From Spirometra erinaceieuropaei (taxonomy: Eukaryota; Platyhelminthes; Cestoda; Diphyllobothriidea; Diphyllobothriidae): a stretch of DNA of 64,000 nt. The notes under the pieces were generated by a model. That model searched no databases. It saw only the letters and a list, made by a program, of their open reading frames with translations, and was not told the origin of the DNA. The stretch lies in contig CACRXP010000065.1 of NCBI GenBank assembly GCA_902702965.1, forward strand, positions 318,240 through 382,239, in the 5' to 3' direction. A program made the translations under genes and the position numbers. Position 1 is the stretch's first letter; every line of letters starts with the position of its first letter. Shown piece after piece: positions 22,101 through 33,540 of the stretch.

Positions 22101-25100
22101 ATTATTTAGGTACGGTTGTAATGTTTGCTTATCAAGCAACCTACTTCCATAGTATTTCAGACTCGCTGGGATTTCGGCTTTTGAACGAACTTCATTTTAA
22201 CCTCCTATAGAAGCCACAATCGCTAAAAAGTGACTACTTAAGTAGCATGCGTTTTTCACATCGATTTTCGATGGTATTATAAAATCAAGTATTTTTTTAT
22301 GGATAACACGCACAAAAGTATGCATTCTTTTACTTGCTTGGTGGAAAATAACATTGTCTTCACATTTTATACCCAAAGAAAGCGCATGTTTAGGTTCTGA
22401 AAAAGTTTCCCAATTCCCCAATAATTTCGGGCCAGATCATTTGCTGTATTACCATTTGGCAATTCCATTCTACAAGGTGCATGCTTCCGCACAAGAAAAA
22501 TCATATGTTTCTCTATGCCTTTAAGAAGATACCGGGTTGAGTTCATAAAATTTTGCAATGAATGTGGACTGTGTTGTACATTTCACGAGCAGCATTGGTA
22601 TACGGAGATGTGCGACGCTGTCTGTATTGACATCGCACGATCTTAAAAATCTCATAACTAGAAACTCTTTTAAAACCTAAGCACACGCCTTCTTTGGGTA
22701 TAGAATGTAAAGAAAATGTTATTTTCTACCAAACGAGTAGGAGAATGCATATTTTTGTGCGTGTTATCCATAAAAAATACTTGATTTTATAATACCATCG
22801 AAAATCGATGTGAAAAACGCATGCTACTTAAGTAGCCATTTTTTAGCGATTGTCGCTTCTATAGGAGGTCAAAATGAAGTGCATTCAAAAGCCGACATCC
22901 CAGCGAGTCCGCAATACTATGGGAGTATGTTGCTTGATAAGCAGCATTACAACCCCACCTATATAATCCTTCCTAATCGAAAACGCATTTCAGAATTTCG
23001 GCCAGCATTTCATCCGATCGGTCACTCACTGTACTTGGTGCCACGCCACACCAGCGATTGATGCCTCTGCAAACGCAATTCATGCACCACGACGTCAGCC
23101 TCAGACGGAACCTCACGTCTGTGATCTGAAGGGTAGTCATTGTCATGGCAGCTATTCCCTATCTCACCGAGGAGACTGTGGGCCGGCAATGCAGGGGCGC
23201 ACCCGCCCCCATTTACTACCGTCAAGCGGTCGCCCCCTGGTTCAACGTTTTATGCAACTGTAGTCTCTCATTTTGTCACTAAGTATGACTGTATTCAGTT
23301 GACGATTCACCTCATTGTTAGCTAGATACTTGGGTAGACGGATGACGGTCAAATATGGCCTCATTCTTGACTTTATTTATCTGCAGGCTTTGTATGTTTC
23401 TGTTCGCCGGTAATGGCTTTCAAGTTAGCAACAAATCCTTGTCCCTGCTCAAAGTCCCAAAACAAATTCTTGTGGTGTTTGTTCCCAACCGAAACTTGCC
23501 TTCTTCTCCGTGATGACAACTTTTCGACCTCGAGGGTGCTCAAATTCACTCGTCTTTTTGATGTGGGGCGGAGACAGCCGTCAATTCACAATAAGATTGG
23601 AAGGAAGCACTTTTACTAGCCTCATTGTTGGCAGCCGCGTTAGGGTCATGTCCTGCCGTAGGTGACACAAAAAACAAAGAATCTGATAAGTTTACTCGCC
23701 TTCCCACGCACTTAATGACTCGCCACCCCCCTAGGGGCCTCTTTTTTGTCCTATTGTGTTCACACCGAGGCTCCGTCGCTGCCTGACCTGAAGGCTGTCT
23801 GATTCCGGCTGCCCACAAGCCTCCCACACCAAAATGTCCAAACGAGATAAGGAATGGGATGTTTTACAGAAGGGCGCTGTGTCTGGCAGAGTTTCGAGGT
23901 AACCTGCGAGCGAATTCCTGATCAACCCACCCTGGTGTTTTCCTCTGCACAGTATTCAAGCTCCTGACTGGTCGCCTTGTTTTATTCTCATATTGACTCA
24001 AAAGGAAAGGCCGATGATTAATCAGTTATCTTGCCGTTGTGTATAAACGCATGTGCCCCCTACAACGGGTCATGCGGGAGATTAGCCGGTCAACATAAGA
24101 GCTAACTTAGGACACGGCACGCGTTAATCGGACTACGCGCCCATAACAAATGCCACACATGGGGTGGTGGTGGTAGTGGCGGCGGCGGCGGCACGCCTTG
24201 GCACATGTCCATGCCGCACCAGCCATTTGAGCCCGATCCCTGCATCAGATAGCTGACCGGCTCGGACTGTGAGCTGGCGCCAATGAGAGTGACGAGAGAG
24301 AGAGAGAGAGAGTGAATTCGACTCGGTGGACCGCGCCCCATGACACTCAGCGCATCTTTTTCACTGAATAATCTGACGCCCTTCTAAACTACCACAGTGC
24401 TCCAAGAGCCGTGGCTTGCAGGGCTGTTAACCGACGGGGTAACTCGTTCCGTATCTTAGAACGGGGAGTCCGGCGACAATGACTTGTTCTTGAGGTAACC
24501 TCTATGGCACTCTCACCCAGTTGACATCCGTATCACCCCTTTATTATTTTTTTCAAAGCCTTGTCCGTCGTACGCGGACCAGGCCTGTGTGGCACGTATA
24601 GCCGGGTGGTTTAGTTTTATCAGCCAGATTCCACCCCCCCCCCCGATTTTCTCGACTCTGTCTTGGCACTGGGCTCGGATGTATGAGCGAGGAGAGGGTG
24701 CGACAGGTGCTCACAAGTCTGCCATCGCCATAAACTCATTCACGCGCATGTCAATCGTCCGTGCTCCCACCCTGCCGTGGAGCACACAGTAGACGTCATC
24801 GGTCACGAAATGTCGTGTGTATACACGCTACCTAACTGCCAACTGAGCAGGAGGTGCTGAACTGTCGTGGCAGCTCCGGATGCATTACGACCCGTTTATC
24901 ATATTCGACGATTACCATCTTCAACAGATCGTCATTTGGGTAGTAATCGAGGAGTCGCGGTTCCATTCTCTATTTGGAAGTTTTCAGTAAGTGAGATCAT
25001 ATCCCCTCATGTGCATTCACAGTGGCGGGCAGTGTGCAGTGTTGTGTACCGCGGTGATTGGATTGGTCCCAGAATCTATTACTTCCGCTAATGTGGATAC

Positions 25101-28100
25101 GGAGGTGTCCACTTAAATTCAAATCGACTTCAGAACATGCGAGTAAATAAGGAAAGGTTGGTCGGCGTTAGTGGTGTTCTGCGACTCCCAATCCGTTAAA
25201 GTTATTTCAGTCATAAAATCTCGTCGACTTCACTGCAGTGCCTCTCAACGTGCTTCTCACGTATCCGCGCTTGTTGCTAATGGGGTAGTTGCTGTTGAAA
25301 TTCAGCACTTGAGTCCCATTTATCACCGCTCTAGCCACCTCCGCCTTTAGACCACCACGATCTTTGTGGTTGATTGTTTTCTTCCACCTCCTCCTTCATA
25401 AACTGTATATCTTAGATGGTGGCGTTTAATGTCCCTTTCGACTATGTCCAATGTATCCGCATACCGAACCCAGAATTTCGGCTCATGGTGTTGGAAGTCG
25501 AGCAACTCCAACCGTTGCTGGACCGCTTCGACTCCAGAAGTCGGAGGATCCATCGACTTCCCTGTCACTTGTCCATGGATTTTTTTTCGCCGACCTTGAA
25601 TTAGGCTTTGATACGGAACGGCGGGCATCAGTTACTCAGTTCGGTCGAAGTCGTCTCTTCTTCAATAGTTTTTTTCATCTTGTATCTGCATTAATTGATA
25701 GCAACATCAGCGTCTTTGTGAGGTTAGGTGTCGAAGTTCTGCGACTTTCTCCCGCTGCCCTCACTGGGTGCAACTGCAGTTGTAACTGATATCAAAACAG
25801 TTGGATTTCCGGACATGCTTCATCTTAGCCGTTTTTTTTCCAATCGACTGTTCCTTTTTTTACCCAGGAGTTCCCATTCGTTCGACGATGGAGGATGGTC
25901 CGACGCACACCTACTGTGCCCTTGTGCAGCGCCTGGTCAGTAAGTGTTCCCAGTCCCTCAAGGAACTTGATCCGACCGATGATCTCACCTTCCTCCGCAT
26001 CAGAACAGCGAAGAATGAAATCATGGTGGCTCCAGGTAAATGGTTTTTCTGAAACCTGTCTTTCTTGGTGAGAGTGCCCACTCGTCAGCTCGTCCATCGT
26101 ATGCAAAGGGGACGCAGTGGTGATTTGAGGGGGAACTTGTTTATGGTGACAGGGACTTGCGATACACCTGCCTCATCTTGTTCCCATAGCCACCGTGTTG
26201 TAATGGGAAGACAAGACTAAGACGGCCGGCGGTGGCCGTTGTGGCATGAAAATCGACGGCTACGCGCACTCCACACACGCGCGCTATTCCATTATTCTAC
26301 ACCAACCAGTTTTTAAGGCGGAATCTGAGGTCAATTGCGGGAGAGAGCTAGTATGAAACACCCATTGCATTCTGACTCTATTCTCACCAGGATCGAATTA
26401 TCTGTCAGTGTTTAACGCACATTACAGGCTAAAACGCTATTGATTGCCTACAGTGAGGAGTTAATGTGTGGGACCTGGACTGGATCGGGCTGTTAGCGGC
26501 AAATCTCGGTCCCTACGACTGGGGCGAGATTGGCCAGAGTGTCCGACGTCGCGTGAAATCGCCCGTCCGCACATTCCTCACGTATGCCGGCCCCTCTCTC
26601 TCTCAACAAGCCAGGCCTCACTATGTCTAAATTACACGCGGTTGTCCTCTGTGTCCTGGCACCGTTGGATACCAAGGTGTTTGACCACTGGGCTCAAAGT
26701 CAGTATCAAAGTTGGAGGTGGATGGGGATGGCAGTCTTTATTGATTTTACTGGTAGTTGGTATTTGACTGTGGTCGTTGGTCTTTACGGTACGCTGTTCG
26801 TCTTTGCCAAGGCCAACCATGGCGTGCGGACGATGGCCCTCCGGTAGTCTAAAAATCGACGTGAAACGGACAGCTCGCAAGGACAATGGTTATGTGGGTC
26901 GGCCTGGCAGATGGGTGTTTTCCTGTGCTCCCTGTACTGAACGGTGGACATCGCCATTCATCCGCCGGAACACCAGTTGGAGTTTGGCGCTGGTCGACAC
27001 ACGACCATTGTCTTCTCCGTGCAAACGGCTAGCTCGACGTTTAAGCAGCCACTGACAGAGGCCCGGGCACCACTGAATGCCTGCCTAGTTTTTGGAGTTC
27101 AATGCGTGCCAGCAGTTGAATCACTTACTCACAGCCCACTGCGGTCGTAATGTTGCGTGGGCGTGACGCCCAGTGCTCTACACTAAGACCCAGAGGGCAA
27201 ACAAAAACGCCCTAACTTTGTCCCGTAACCAGGTCAGATCGCTGAAAGTTTCCACTCTGACTTGATCGTCTTGTTTTTGACTACCCTTCTCTGTGACACT
27301 TCGCTGGCCGGAAACCCTTGACGAGCACGCGTTCCTGAAAGGGAGGCTCATGTGCCCATGACTACGTAGTCTGACCGTAAACTCCGTCCAGCTTATCCTG
27401 ACATACCCTTATTCTGTGGTTGTGACCAAGTGTCGAATTTCACCGCGCCAAGTGAGTCACGTTAGTTTGTGTGCTTGTACGCTCCTACATGCGCTCGCCC
27501 TAGCTCGTGACTTTGATCGCTAGGCCGCGTTCCTCTTACGTTCATTTACATTCGACTATGAATGAGTGCCCTAAAAGAAGGTACAGTAGGTGGGCTAACT
27601 CATGAAATGTCAACAGAAATTCCGAAATTCGTTTCCGTTTCGAAAAGACTAATTAAGTGGGGTTGTAGAACCAATCATCATGCAGCATAATTCTGTAATA
27701 ATTCAGTTAACCCAGGACGCCGGCTTTCGAACAAACTTCCTTTTGGCTGCATGCAAAAACCTTACCCCGTAAAAAAAGAATGCTCAAGTAGCATGCATTT
27801 TTTCATTGATTTTCGATGCCCTTTAAGATCCAATATTATTTCATGGAAAGCATACATAAAAGTATTCATTCTTTTGCTCATTCAGTAGAAAATTACGTCT
27901 TCTTTCAATTTTACACTCGAAGGAAGGGTATAATTCGGTCTTAAAAAGGTTTATAATTGTGGGATTTTTTAATACCATGAAATGACCTTTCATAAAACGT
28001 CATATCTCCGCATTTACCAATGCGACTTGTAAATCTTACAATGTGGCTTAAATCCACTGCTTAATTTTATGAACCCTATATGGTCTCCCTTTATTACCGT

Positions 28101-29408
28101 AGAAAAATGTATGGTTTTCCGTACGCGGAAATTCAATGGCTTGTAGTTTGAGAACCCTGAAGGCAAGTGTAACGGCAGGTTCGGTTCAAAATTATTCGGG
28201 AATTGGAAAAGTTTTATAAAACCAAACCAAACCCATCCTTCGAGTGAAAAATTAAAAGAAGACGTAATTGTCTACTGAATGAGCAAAAGAATGAAGATTT
28301 TTATGCATGTTTTCCATGAAATATAATTGAATCTTTAAGGGCATCGAAAATCAATGAGAAAATACATGCTTCTTAAGTATTCTTTTTGTACAGACTATGG
28401 TTTTTGCATGCAGCCGGGAAGAAGTTTGTTCGAAAGTCGGCGTCCTGAGGTTACTGAATTAGTATAGAATTATGCTGCACGATCATTGGTTTTACACCCC
28501 AATCTACTTAATCTTTTCGAAACGAAAATCCATTTCGGAATTTCTGTTGACATGTCATGAGTTAGTGGACTTACTGTCACTATTTATTCTTCGCTTGTGA
28601 CACTTGACAAGAGGTAATATTTTCGCAAAGTTTTGGATTGGACGAACTATCTTCACGCGCGGTCGCCAGGAGTACTGGTTGTTGACCATGTAGAAGATCT
28701 TTTTCGTCGACACACTACAACAGCGGGGGGGGGGGTTACAGGATCGTCAACACAGCGAACAACACCTTAAACCCAGCACTTTGTCAGCCAATGAGAACGT
28801 CAGTCTTGAACTGGCGGTCTTATAGAGTTTTGCTATCAGTTTTTTCACTTGAAGCTTCCAACACCCACAGTGCTCTGCCTCCAATAACACTCGAGCCATT
28901 GGAGTTTTCTGGGGGAATCTGCAGCCCAGGTACACGTAATTTCACAAATTTACGTTTTGATTCCGCCTATTACTATCCTCCCCCTCCGTCCCCGCCGGAC
29001 AGTCTTGTCTTCTCGGTTTGGCAGATGTGCATCTCCGACGGGTTTTCTTCAAACCGTACGATGATCTTGTAGTGCCCCTACACCCAGTTGTTACGAACTA
29101 GTTAGGTGGTGGCTCCTTCCAGCCCCAACATTTTTATAAACCGTTCTTGTGTTGTTATAAGCGAGAGGCCTCTGGTGTGCTTGCATGTTGCTCCGTTTCC
29201 TGGTCGTGCAAGTTCATTACTTTCGGGCATGCCTCCAGCAGATAATTTTTCTTCTGTTTCACACAGGGACCGCTTCGAATCTTGTGGTCTAACTGAACCT
29301 GGCGACCTGGTGCAGGAATTGTGAAGTTCGAAACGCTAACCACCCCCTTTTTTCTGTTGGTTTGTAGAGGCAAACTACTTTCTTATTGTCGTGCAGGAGA
29401 ACAGCTGA
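19097..29408 (+). CDS. DYNLRB: Dynein light chain roadblock/LC7, gene 2 (three visible coding exons)
   Basis: A second roadblock/LC7 dynein light chain, closer to the animal consensus than gene 1. Exons 19097-19172 (76 nt), 25868-26035 (168 nt) and 29368-29408 (41 nt with TGA) join in frame to give 94 residues. Landmarks are SEIEEVFKRLQTHKG, VPIRSTM, LDPTDDLTFLRIR, KNEIMVAP and the closing YFLIVVQ. Both introns split a codon after base one, as in gene 1. The start Met must come from an upstream exon joined in phase 0. The introns are 6.7 and 3.3 kb, and each holds one palindromic mariner-type element; the first also carries a SINE and a retroelement fragment. The frame is intact, so I take it as functional. 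Confidence 0.9.
20425..20630 (+). repeat. tRNA-derived SINE, family 1
   Basis: The leader ttccccgatcgcaaccgac is followed by a tRNA-like head (gagcccgtggttcagtgg, with gatcgatccccag as B box) and the tail gggtatgactggccgacgac ... ccatcccagtctccc. It is in intron 1 of DYNLRB gene 2. Confidence 0.75.
20690..21150 (-). repeat. Second copy of the zinc-finger retroelement 3' region
   Basis: It matches 6499-6900 in the same orientation: gcccgatgtcaaggcatagtc, acccgcacctagg, accaacaacaa, catgtagcctg and cagtcgtcgactgagag all recur in order. The zinc-finger codons at the far end of the first copy are not recognisable here. Strand follows the coding sense of the 7.0 kb copy. Confidence 0.55.
22037..23031. 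mobile_element. Palindromic Tc1/mariner-type MITE, copy 1 (995 bp)
   Basis: The element starts CAGTG and ends CACTG, flanked on both sides by TA (22035-22036 and 23032-23033), the target duplication of Tc1/mariner elements. Its arms are inverted repeats of about 370 bp: 22037-22410 reads back on the other strand at 22680-23031, including tcgattttcgatgg and cctcctatagaag. The central ~270 bp are not paired. No transposase is encoded, so it is non-autonomous. It sits in intron 1 of DYNLRB gene 2. Confidence 0.85.
23034..25867. other. Intron 1 of DYNLRB gene 2, last part
   Basis: Contains short simple repeats: GGT/GGC triplets near 24160-24192 and GA repeats at about 24295-24312. No supported gene; opposing open frames near 25347-25789 are shadows of one another. 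Confidence 0.5.
25868..26035 (+). CDS. DYNLRB: DYNLRB gene 2, central coding exon
   Basis: The acceptor is a long T tract ending tacccag and the donor is gtaaat. It encodes the Roadblock domain core, including LDPTDDLTFLRIR and KNEIMVAP, the family's most conserved stretch. Confidence 0.92.
26036..27583. other. Intron 2 of DYNLRB gene 2, first part
   Basis: Follows the gtaaat donor. Several open frames on both strands around 26470-27150 overlap and match nothing I know; I see no repeat structure. Confidence 0.45.
27584..28576. mobile_element. Palindromic Tc1/mariner-type MITE, copy 2 (993 bp)
   Basis: Left end CAGTAGGTGGGCTAAC after TA (27582-27583); right end reads CAGTAAGTCCACTAAC on the opposite strand. 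Arms of about 350 bp pair across an unpaired centre. Size and internal motifs (aagtagcatgc, attttcgatg, catcctt/aaggatg) match copy 1 at 22037, so they are one family. The right-hand TA reads TC, probably mutated. It lies in intron 2 of DYNLRB gene 2. Confidence 0.82.
28577..29367. other. Intron 2 of DYNLRB gene 2, last part
   Basis: Ends in the acceptor tttgtag. A G run lies near 28725-28735. No coding signal accepted. Confidence 0.5.
29368..29408 (+). CDS. DYNLRB: DYNLRB gene 2, last coding exon
   Basis: Acceptor gttggtttgtag, then two bases completing Glu, then ANYFLIVVQENS and TGA. It gives the terminal beta strand of the family and is two codons shorter than in gene 1. Confidence 0.85.
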
Positions 29409-30285
29409 AGCGCACATTCAGAGCCACTCTCGTCCGCAGCCTGGGTGGCAGATCCACACCCGCTTATCACTACTACCGTCTGGTCATTTGCTCTTTGGTA
29501 TTTAAGTTCCCTCCCTCACCCCCCCCCCGAACTCCCGCACTTGACATCTGTGAACTCCTCCCGATATCCGCACCTCATATCTGTCCCCATTATCCCCTCC
29601 GGGTATTTGTACTGCTGCTGACTTTTAACTGTCTTCGCAATCAAGGAATCCTTGTTTAGTTTTTTTTGGGAGACTGTGACACCTTTTTGTTATCCTCCAG
29701 TGGACAAGCTGACTGTCCTGACCTTTAGGACAAAGCGGTAATTTTTTGTGCACTTTGCCAAAGCCAAGTTGACGTTCAGTCAGAACATTCCACGGGAAGT
29801 TGCTCTTTCATCGGACGAGAATCTCCATCACAACGCTTTGCATATTTTACACTGACTGAGTGCCAGGAAGGAAAACGGCCTTGATCCCCCAAAATACAGG
29901 CATCTGCGTCTCTTCTGCCTCCAACCCTTTTCCGGCAGAACAGGTTGCTTTTGAAGTGGAAGCTTTCAGCATCATTTGAAAGTCAAACCACAAATTGCAA
30001 TCACATCTCTGGTGCAGAGGATTGTTACCACGATGCATAGGCTCCGACTGGAAGGCCTGCTAATTTGGTCGAATGCTCTGCCTTGCATTAGTTCCGTGCT
30101 CTTTCTGCTTAAAAGTTCTTCGACGTGTAGACCTCGCCTGACCTTAACCTATTCTGGGTACTGAAGGGTGACAGGCATGTAAACGATGTCATTGCCCAAA
30201 TGGAGATCCGTCTGGTGCCTAATCTAACTTGGATCTCCTCTGTAATGCAAACTCGGGGCGTAGTCAGTCTTAGGAATCTGAGGAA
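29409..30285. other. Sequence downstream of DYNLRB gene 2
   Basis: Expected to hold the 3' UTR of gene 2; I could not place a confident polyadenylation signal. C runs occur near 29519-29528. Confidence 0.4.
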
Positions 30286-30400
30286 AATGAAGTGCTCACC
30301 GGATCGAGGGACTTTTTGGCTGACGTTTCGAAGAGCTGGGGCGTCTCTCTGTGTCTCTCCAACGCATTTATCACGTCGCCCGTCTGGAGGCACGACAGCG
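30286..30400 (-). repeat. Penelope-like terminal fragment
   Basis: The reverse complement contains agctcttcgaaacgtcagcc and tcgatccggtgagcac, the same module found at the ends of the Penelope-like remnant at 37.5-38.8 kb. Merlin is inserted just beside it. Confidence 0.6.
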
Positions 30401-30415
30401 GACATAGGGATTGCT

Positions 30416-31182
30416 GGTAACAATCGGGAGATGGCACCCCAAAAAATCAGCCTGACAGGTGGTAATAGGGGTTTTATGGGTGGTGGCTGGTCGAGATGTA
30501 CGATACTAGCCGACAGAAAGTCTTATTTGAACAAGTGAATGATCGAAGTTTGCCCGCTCTCCGTTCCGCTATTACAAAATGGGTCGTCAAATGCAGTATA
30601 GTGGTAACGGACGAGCGGAAGGCGTATAATTGTCTTCCCTCAGAAGGTTATCTGCATTCCTCTGTTAACCACTCAAAGAACTTCAAGGACCCTCCTACCG
30701 GACGGCACTCCAATGCCACTGAGGTATTCTGGAGTAGACTGAAAAGGAAACTCCACGAGGGAGTTCCTGTATGTGGTCGAGCTGTGTGGGCTCACGTAGA
30801 CAAAGTAGAGTATCGTCTTTGGTTTGGTCTCAGTGTCATGTCCTTGACAGATGCCTGGAAATTGTTCCTGTCCCATGTTGTGCTGACTTATCCTGTTTAA
30901 AAGTGATTTTATTTTGTAATAAACTGTCATAATGCGAATGTATGCCGCACATTCAGGTGTACGCGTGTAACGATGGGGAAGGTTGGGTAACAGCGACCAT
31001 CGTCCATGTATCCTCCTGCGATGTCCGTATCGCCAGCCCATGTTAGGCCGTCGCGGAAAGTCCAAGGAGTGCTTGAAAGTAGGCCTGCAACCGCTAATAT
31101 AGCCTGAAGGCGTTCGAGTCCACTGTTAAAGGTATTGTTTCTAGGTGTCGCATTTTTTGGGTGCCATCTCCCGATTGTTACC
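30416..31182 (+). mobile_element. Merlin DNA transposon, internally deleted (767 bp)
   Basis: Terminal inverted repeats begin GGTAACAATCGGGAGATGG at 30416 and return at 31154-31182 on the other strand. Flanking 8-bp direct repeats are GGATTGCT (30408-30415) and TGATTGCT (31183-31190), one mismatch, in the 8-9 bp range known for Merlin. The enclosed frame encodes the C-terminal part of an ISXO2/IS1016-like DDE transposase. Loss of the N-terminal half of that protein shows internal deletion. Confidence 0.85.
30496..30900 (+). pseudogene. Merlin (ISXO2-like) transposase, N-terminally truncated
   Basis: The 134-codon frame carries the second catalytic Asp in VVTDERKAYNCLPSEGY, then VNHSKNFKDP and the catalytic Glu region NATEVFWSRLKRKL, and ends with a TAA stop after VVLTYPV. 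The helix-turn-helix and first catalytic Asp, normally upstream, are absent, so the product could not transpose alone. Family assignment rests on the spacing and wording of the D and E blocks together with the Merlin-type ends. Confidence 0.8.
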
Positions 31183-31364
31183 TGATTGCTTCACTAACCC
31201 CCCCCCCCCCCTCCAACGCTCTCGGTAATGCTTCGCGATGACAGTCGTTAGGGGTCGACATCCATGTATTTCCGACACCAGATGATTCGTTCCTCATGGC
31301 GCCACAGTGAGCCGACCGCGTGAGGCGATGAGAAAAAAGGATGATTTGGGGGGACTAACTGATT

Positions 31365-31640
31365 CATCATGACAACGCGCCCGCCTAGCACAGCGTCCAA
31401 AATCAACTAGTTTTTGGCGAAAAGCGGCATGACAACACTTTCTCACCCCTCCTCACTCGCTCGACCTAGCCCCCTGCGACTTCTTATTGCCAAAAACGAA
31501 GAAAAAACTAGGAATAAAGCGTCTTCAGAGCGAAGAAGAGGTTAAGCAAAAATCGCTGGAGCCGCTCAACACCATTAATTCATGAGTGCATAAGAAACGT
31601 TTCGAACGGTGGAAAACAATTTGGGACAACTACTTATTAT
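31365..31640 (+). pseudogene. mariner transposase C-terminal remnant
   Basis: HHDNARP (second catalytic Asp) is followed by a TAG, FLAKSGM, a frameshift, then SLDLAPCDFLLPK holding the third Asp of the D,D34D triad, then LQSEEEV. A TGA and the tail KKRFERWKTIWDNY follow. The order matches mariner transposases. Stops and the shift show it is dead. No inverted repeats found nearby. Confidence 0.8.
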
Positions 31641-32539
31641 TTAATGAACTGATCTTGAGGGGGCCAATTTTTTAAGATGCTATCTTAACTTAAAAGATTA
31701 ACTTAATAGTTATCGTTTTTGGGTATCCCCTAGTAGTCTGCACTCACAGGATAAATTGCTCATTAGGTAATTATGGCCTTGAGCCATGTCGATGTGACCT
31801 ACTGAGAATTTAACACTTCGTTTCTAATTATATACTTCAGAAATGACGGTGCGGCTGCTTGTAGCTACAGAAGTAACGCTATTTCCGCACCGGTACCGTT
31901 CATTAAAAGCAGAATCCATTGATACATCCATTCTGCGTTCGCTAGATCATACTCTGGTTTTACGCTCCAGTTTACCGTCTTGGCATCATGCCGCGTAGAA
32001 AACCGGCTCTTGTCTGATCGAGGTTAGGCTACGCTGGACCCATGTAGTCCTTGGATGGCTGACTGGCTGGGATACCGGACGCTGCCGGCATCTCCGCATG
32101 TCATGGCTGGGCCGGCTTCCTGGGCAGCTGTGGACCTCACCGTTCGCGATGGTCCAACTGTCGTATCATGTCCTTCAGGAGATCGTCAATCATTTTTCAG
32201 GAAGAGGTAGATGGAAGGGTTAAACTCCGCCCTGGGTGACCTATTTCGTGGCTCTGCGACCTCATTCCATAGTCTTTTGTGCTAATAGCTGCCTGGTATG
32301 GAACAATGTGAGTTGTCCGAAATATTCAACAGATATTGCCGAAGAGTCTCAGTCTGACAGATCAGGGTGTTACTTCTGAAGGATGTCACCTACCTCCTTC
32401 GTCTTTGACGGGAAAATCCTTTGATACTTCCCGCCAGGACTCGATTTCTGTTTCAGGCAAACTACTCTTCTAAAAATAAGTTACTTCTCTTTATTAACGG
32501 TAACTCTGCATGAAAAATCCAGGTGCTTTTAAAGTCAAG
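31641..32539. other. Spacer, nothing recognised
   Basis: No supported gene or element between the mariner remnant and the Penelope-like 3' end. Just upstream, a C run lies at about 31198-31212. Confidence 0.45.
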
Positions 32540-32579
32540 TTGGCTAACACGTGTTTTCAGTAATTCTTCGTCAGGCCAA
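32540..32579 (-). ncRNA. Hammerhead-ribozyme-like motif in Penelope-like 3' region
   Basis: The minus strand reads ttggc, CTGACGA, agaattact, GAAA, acacgtgt, TA, gccaa. That gives a 5-bp stem I (ttggc/gccaa), the core CUGANGA and GAAA, and a UUA cleavage triplet. Stem III is the self-complementary acacgtgt, which suits pairing between two copies. Stem II is weak (two pairs, five-base loop). Hammerheads in Penelope-like elements are known; activity here is inference. Confidence 0.6.
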
Positions 32580-32759
32580 TACAATTACATGAAGGAGTGA
32601 AAGTGTACAAAATTAACAGTGTTTATAGGTGTCTCAAGGTCAATTATATCATTAACAATCATCTTTCCCACGCCGCCCGCATGATGAGGTCGGCGGGTTT
32701 TGGTCCTTAGGGCTGGAGGAGGGGGGTAAGCGAGTTTTTGAGTGATGCTCTTGGATTGA

Positions 32760-33500
32760 CTACACGGAGTACCCATCACTGTAATCAGGGATTTGAGGCG
32801 GCATGTCGTCATCACGTGAGGTTGGCGTTGGCCACGGCAGAGAGAGCGCTTGTGTCGGGGTTTTCTGACAGCATAGCACCGGATTCGTTAGCCTTATTGC
32901 CACTGCCTCGGCCGTTGCTAGTATTCGTTGGCGTAGGCCTTTAGAGAAGCTTGTTGGTGTCCGATAGACAACCTGAAATGCTTCCTTGGCATCGACTCGG
33001 TGATCCGTATCGATTAAATGTGCGAGAATAGAACTCGAAACCAATCGGGTCTCACCTCTGCCTAGCCAGGCGGACATAGGTTCACGCACCCTCTTTACCA
33101 GGCGTCTCGTTGTACGGCCGATGTATCCTGCTCCACAGGAGCAAGTGAATGAGTAGATGCACATTGATGTGGCCTCCAACGGTAGTCTGTCTTTACCTCC
33201 CAAACGTAGGAGGGGAGAGTTTGTGAAACATACGCGTAAATTCGCCGCGGGGAATGCTCTCGTGACAGCTGTAGTTAAGCACCGTCTGACTATTTCGCTC
33301 GCTGCGTCCCCTGAAAAAGGCAGTCTTATGAATACATCTTTCTTTTCTGCAGTCGCAACAGTGGGCTTTGCAATGCGTTCCCCAATATTTCGGAGGATAA
33401 ATCTATCTGGATATCCGTTCTCGCGAAGTGTGTTCTGCAGATGTTGGAGCTCTGCTTCAATAGCTTCAGGTGAGCAGATGCGCCTCACTCTAGTTGCCAA
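32760..33500 (-). pseudogene. Penelope-like element, C-terminal GIY-YIG endonuclease region
   Basis: Penelope-like retroelements carry reverse transcriptase followed by a GIY-YIG nuclease. This 246-codon frame lacks the RT domain. It shows a linker (about residues 1-110), then CIYSFTCSCGAGYIGRTTRRL with the GIY and YIG-type strands, an Arg-rich helix ending REP where relatives have REH, and the conserved SSILAHLIDTDHRVD. The frame is open but 5'-truncated. A hammerhead-like motif lies about 180 bp downstream, where the element's end is expected. The plus-strand frame at 33157-33576 is its shadow. Confidence 0.8.
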
Positions 33501-33540
33501 TCCCTGGACTAGATTTCGTTTGATGTTGAGGGGAAGTCAC

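Noticed and set aside
24292..24314. GA-rich run as a promoter element
   Set aside because: It is a simple dinucleotide repeat inside an intron with no transcription signal nearby.
25347..25789. Open frames on both strands just before the gene 2 central exon
   Set aside because: They overlap each other in opposite directions and lie within the intron; no family resemblance.
26468..27150. Overlapping frames in intron 2 of roadblock gene 2
   Set aside because: Several frames compete on both strands and none shows a domain.
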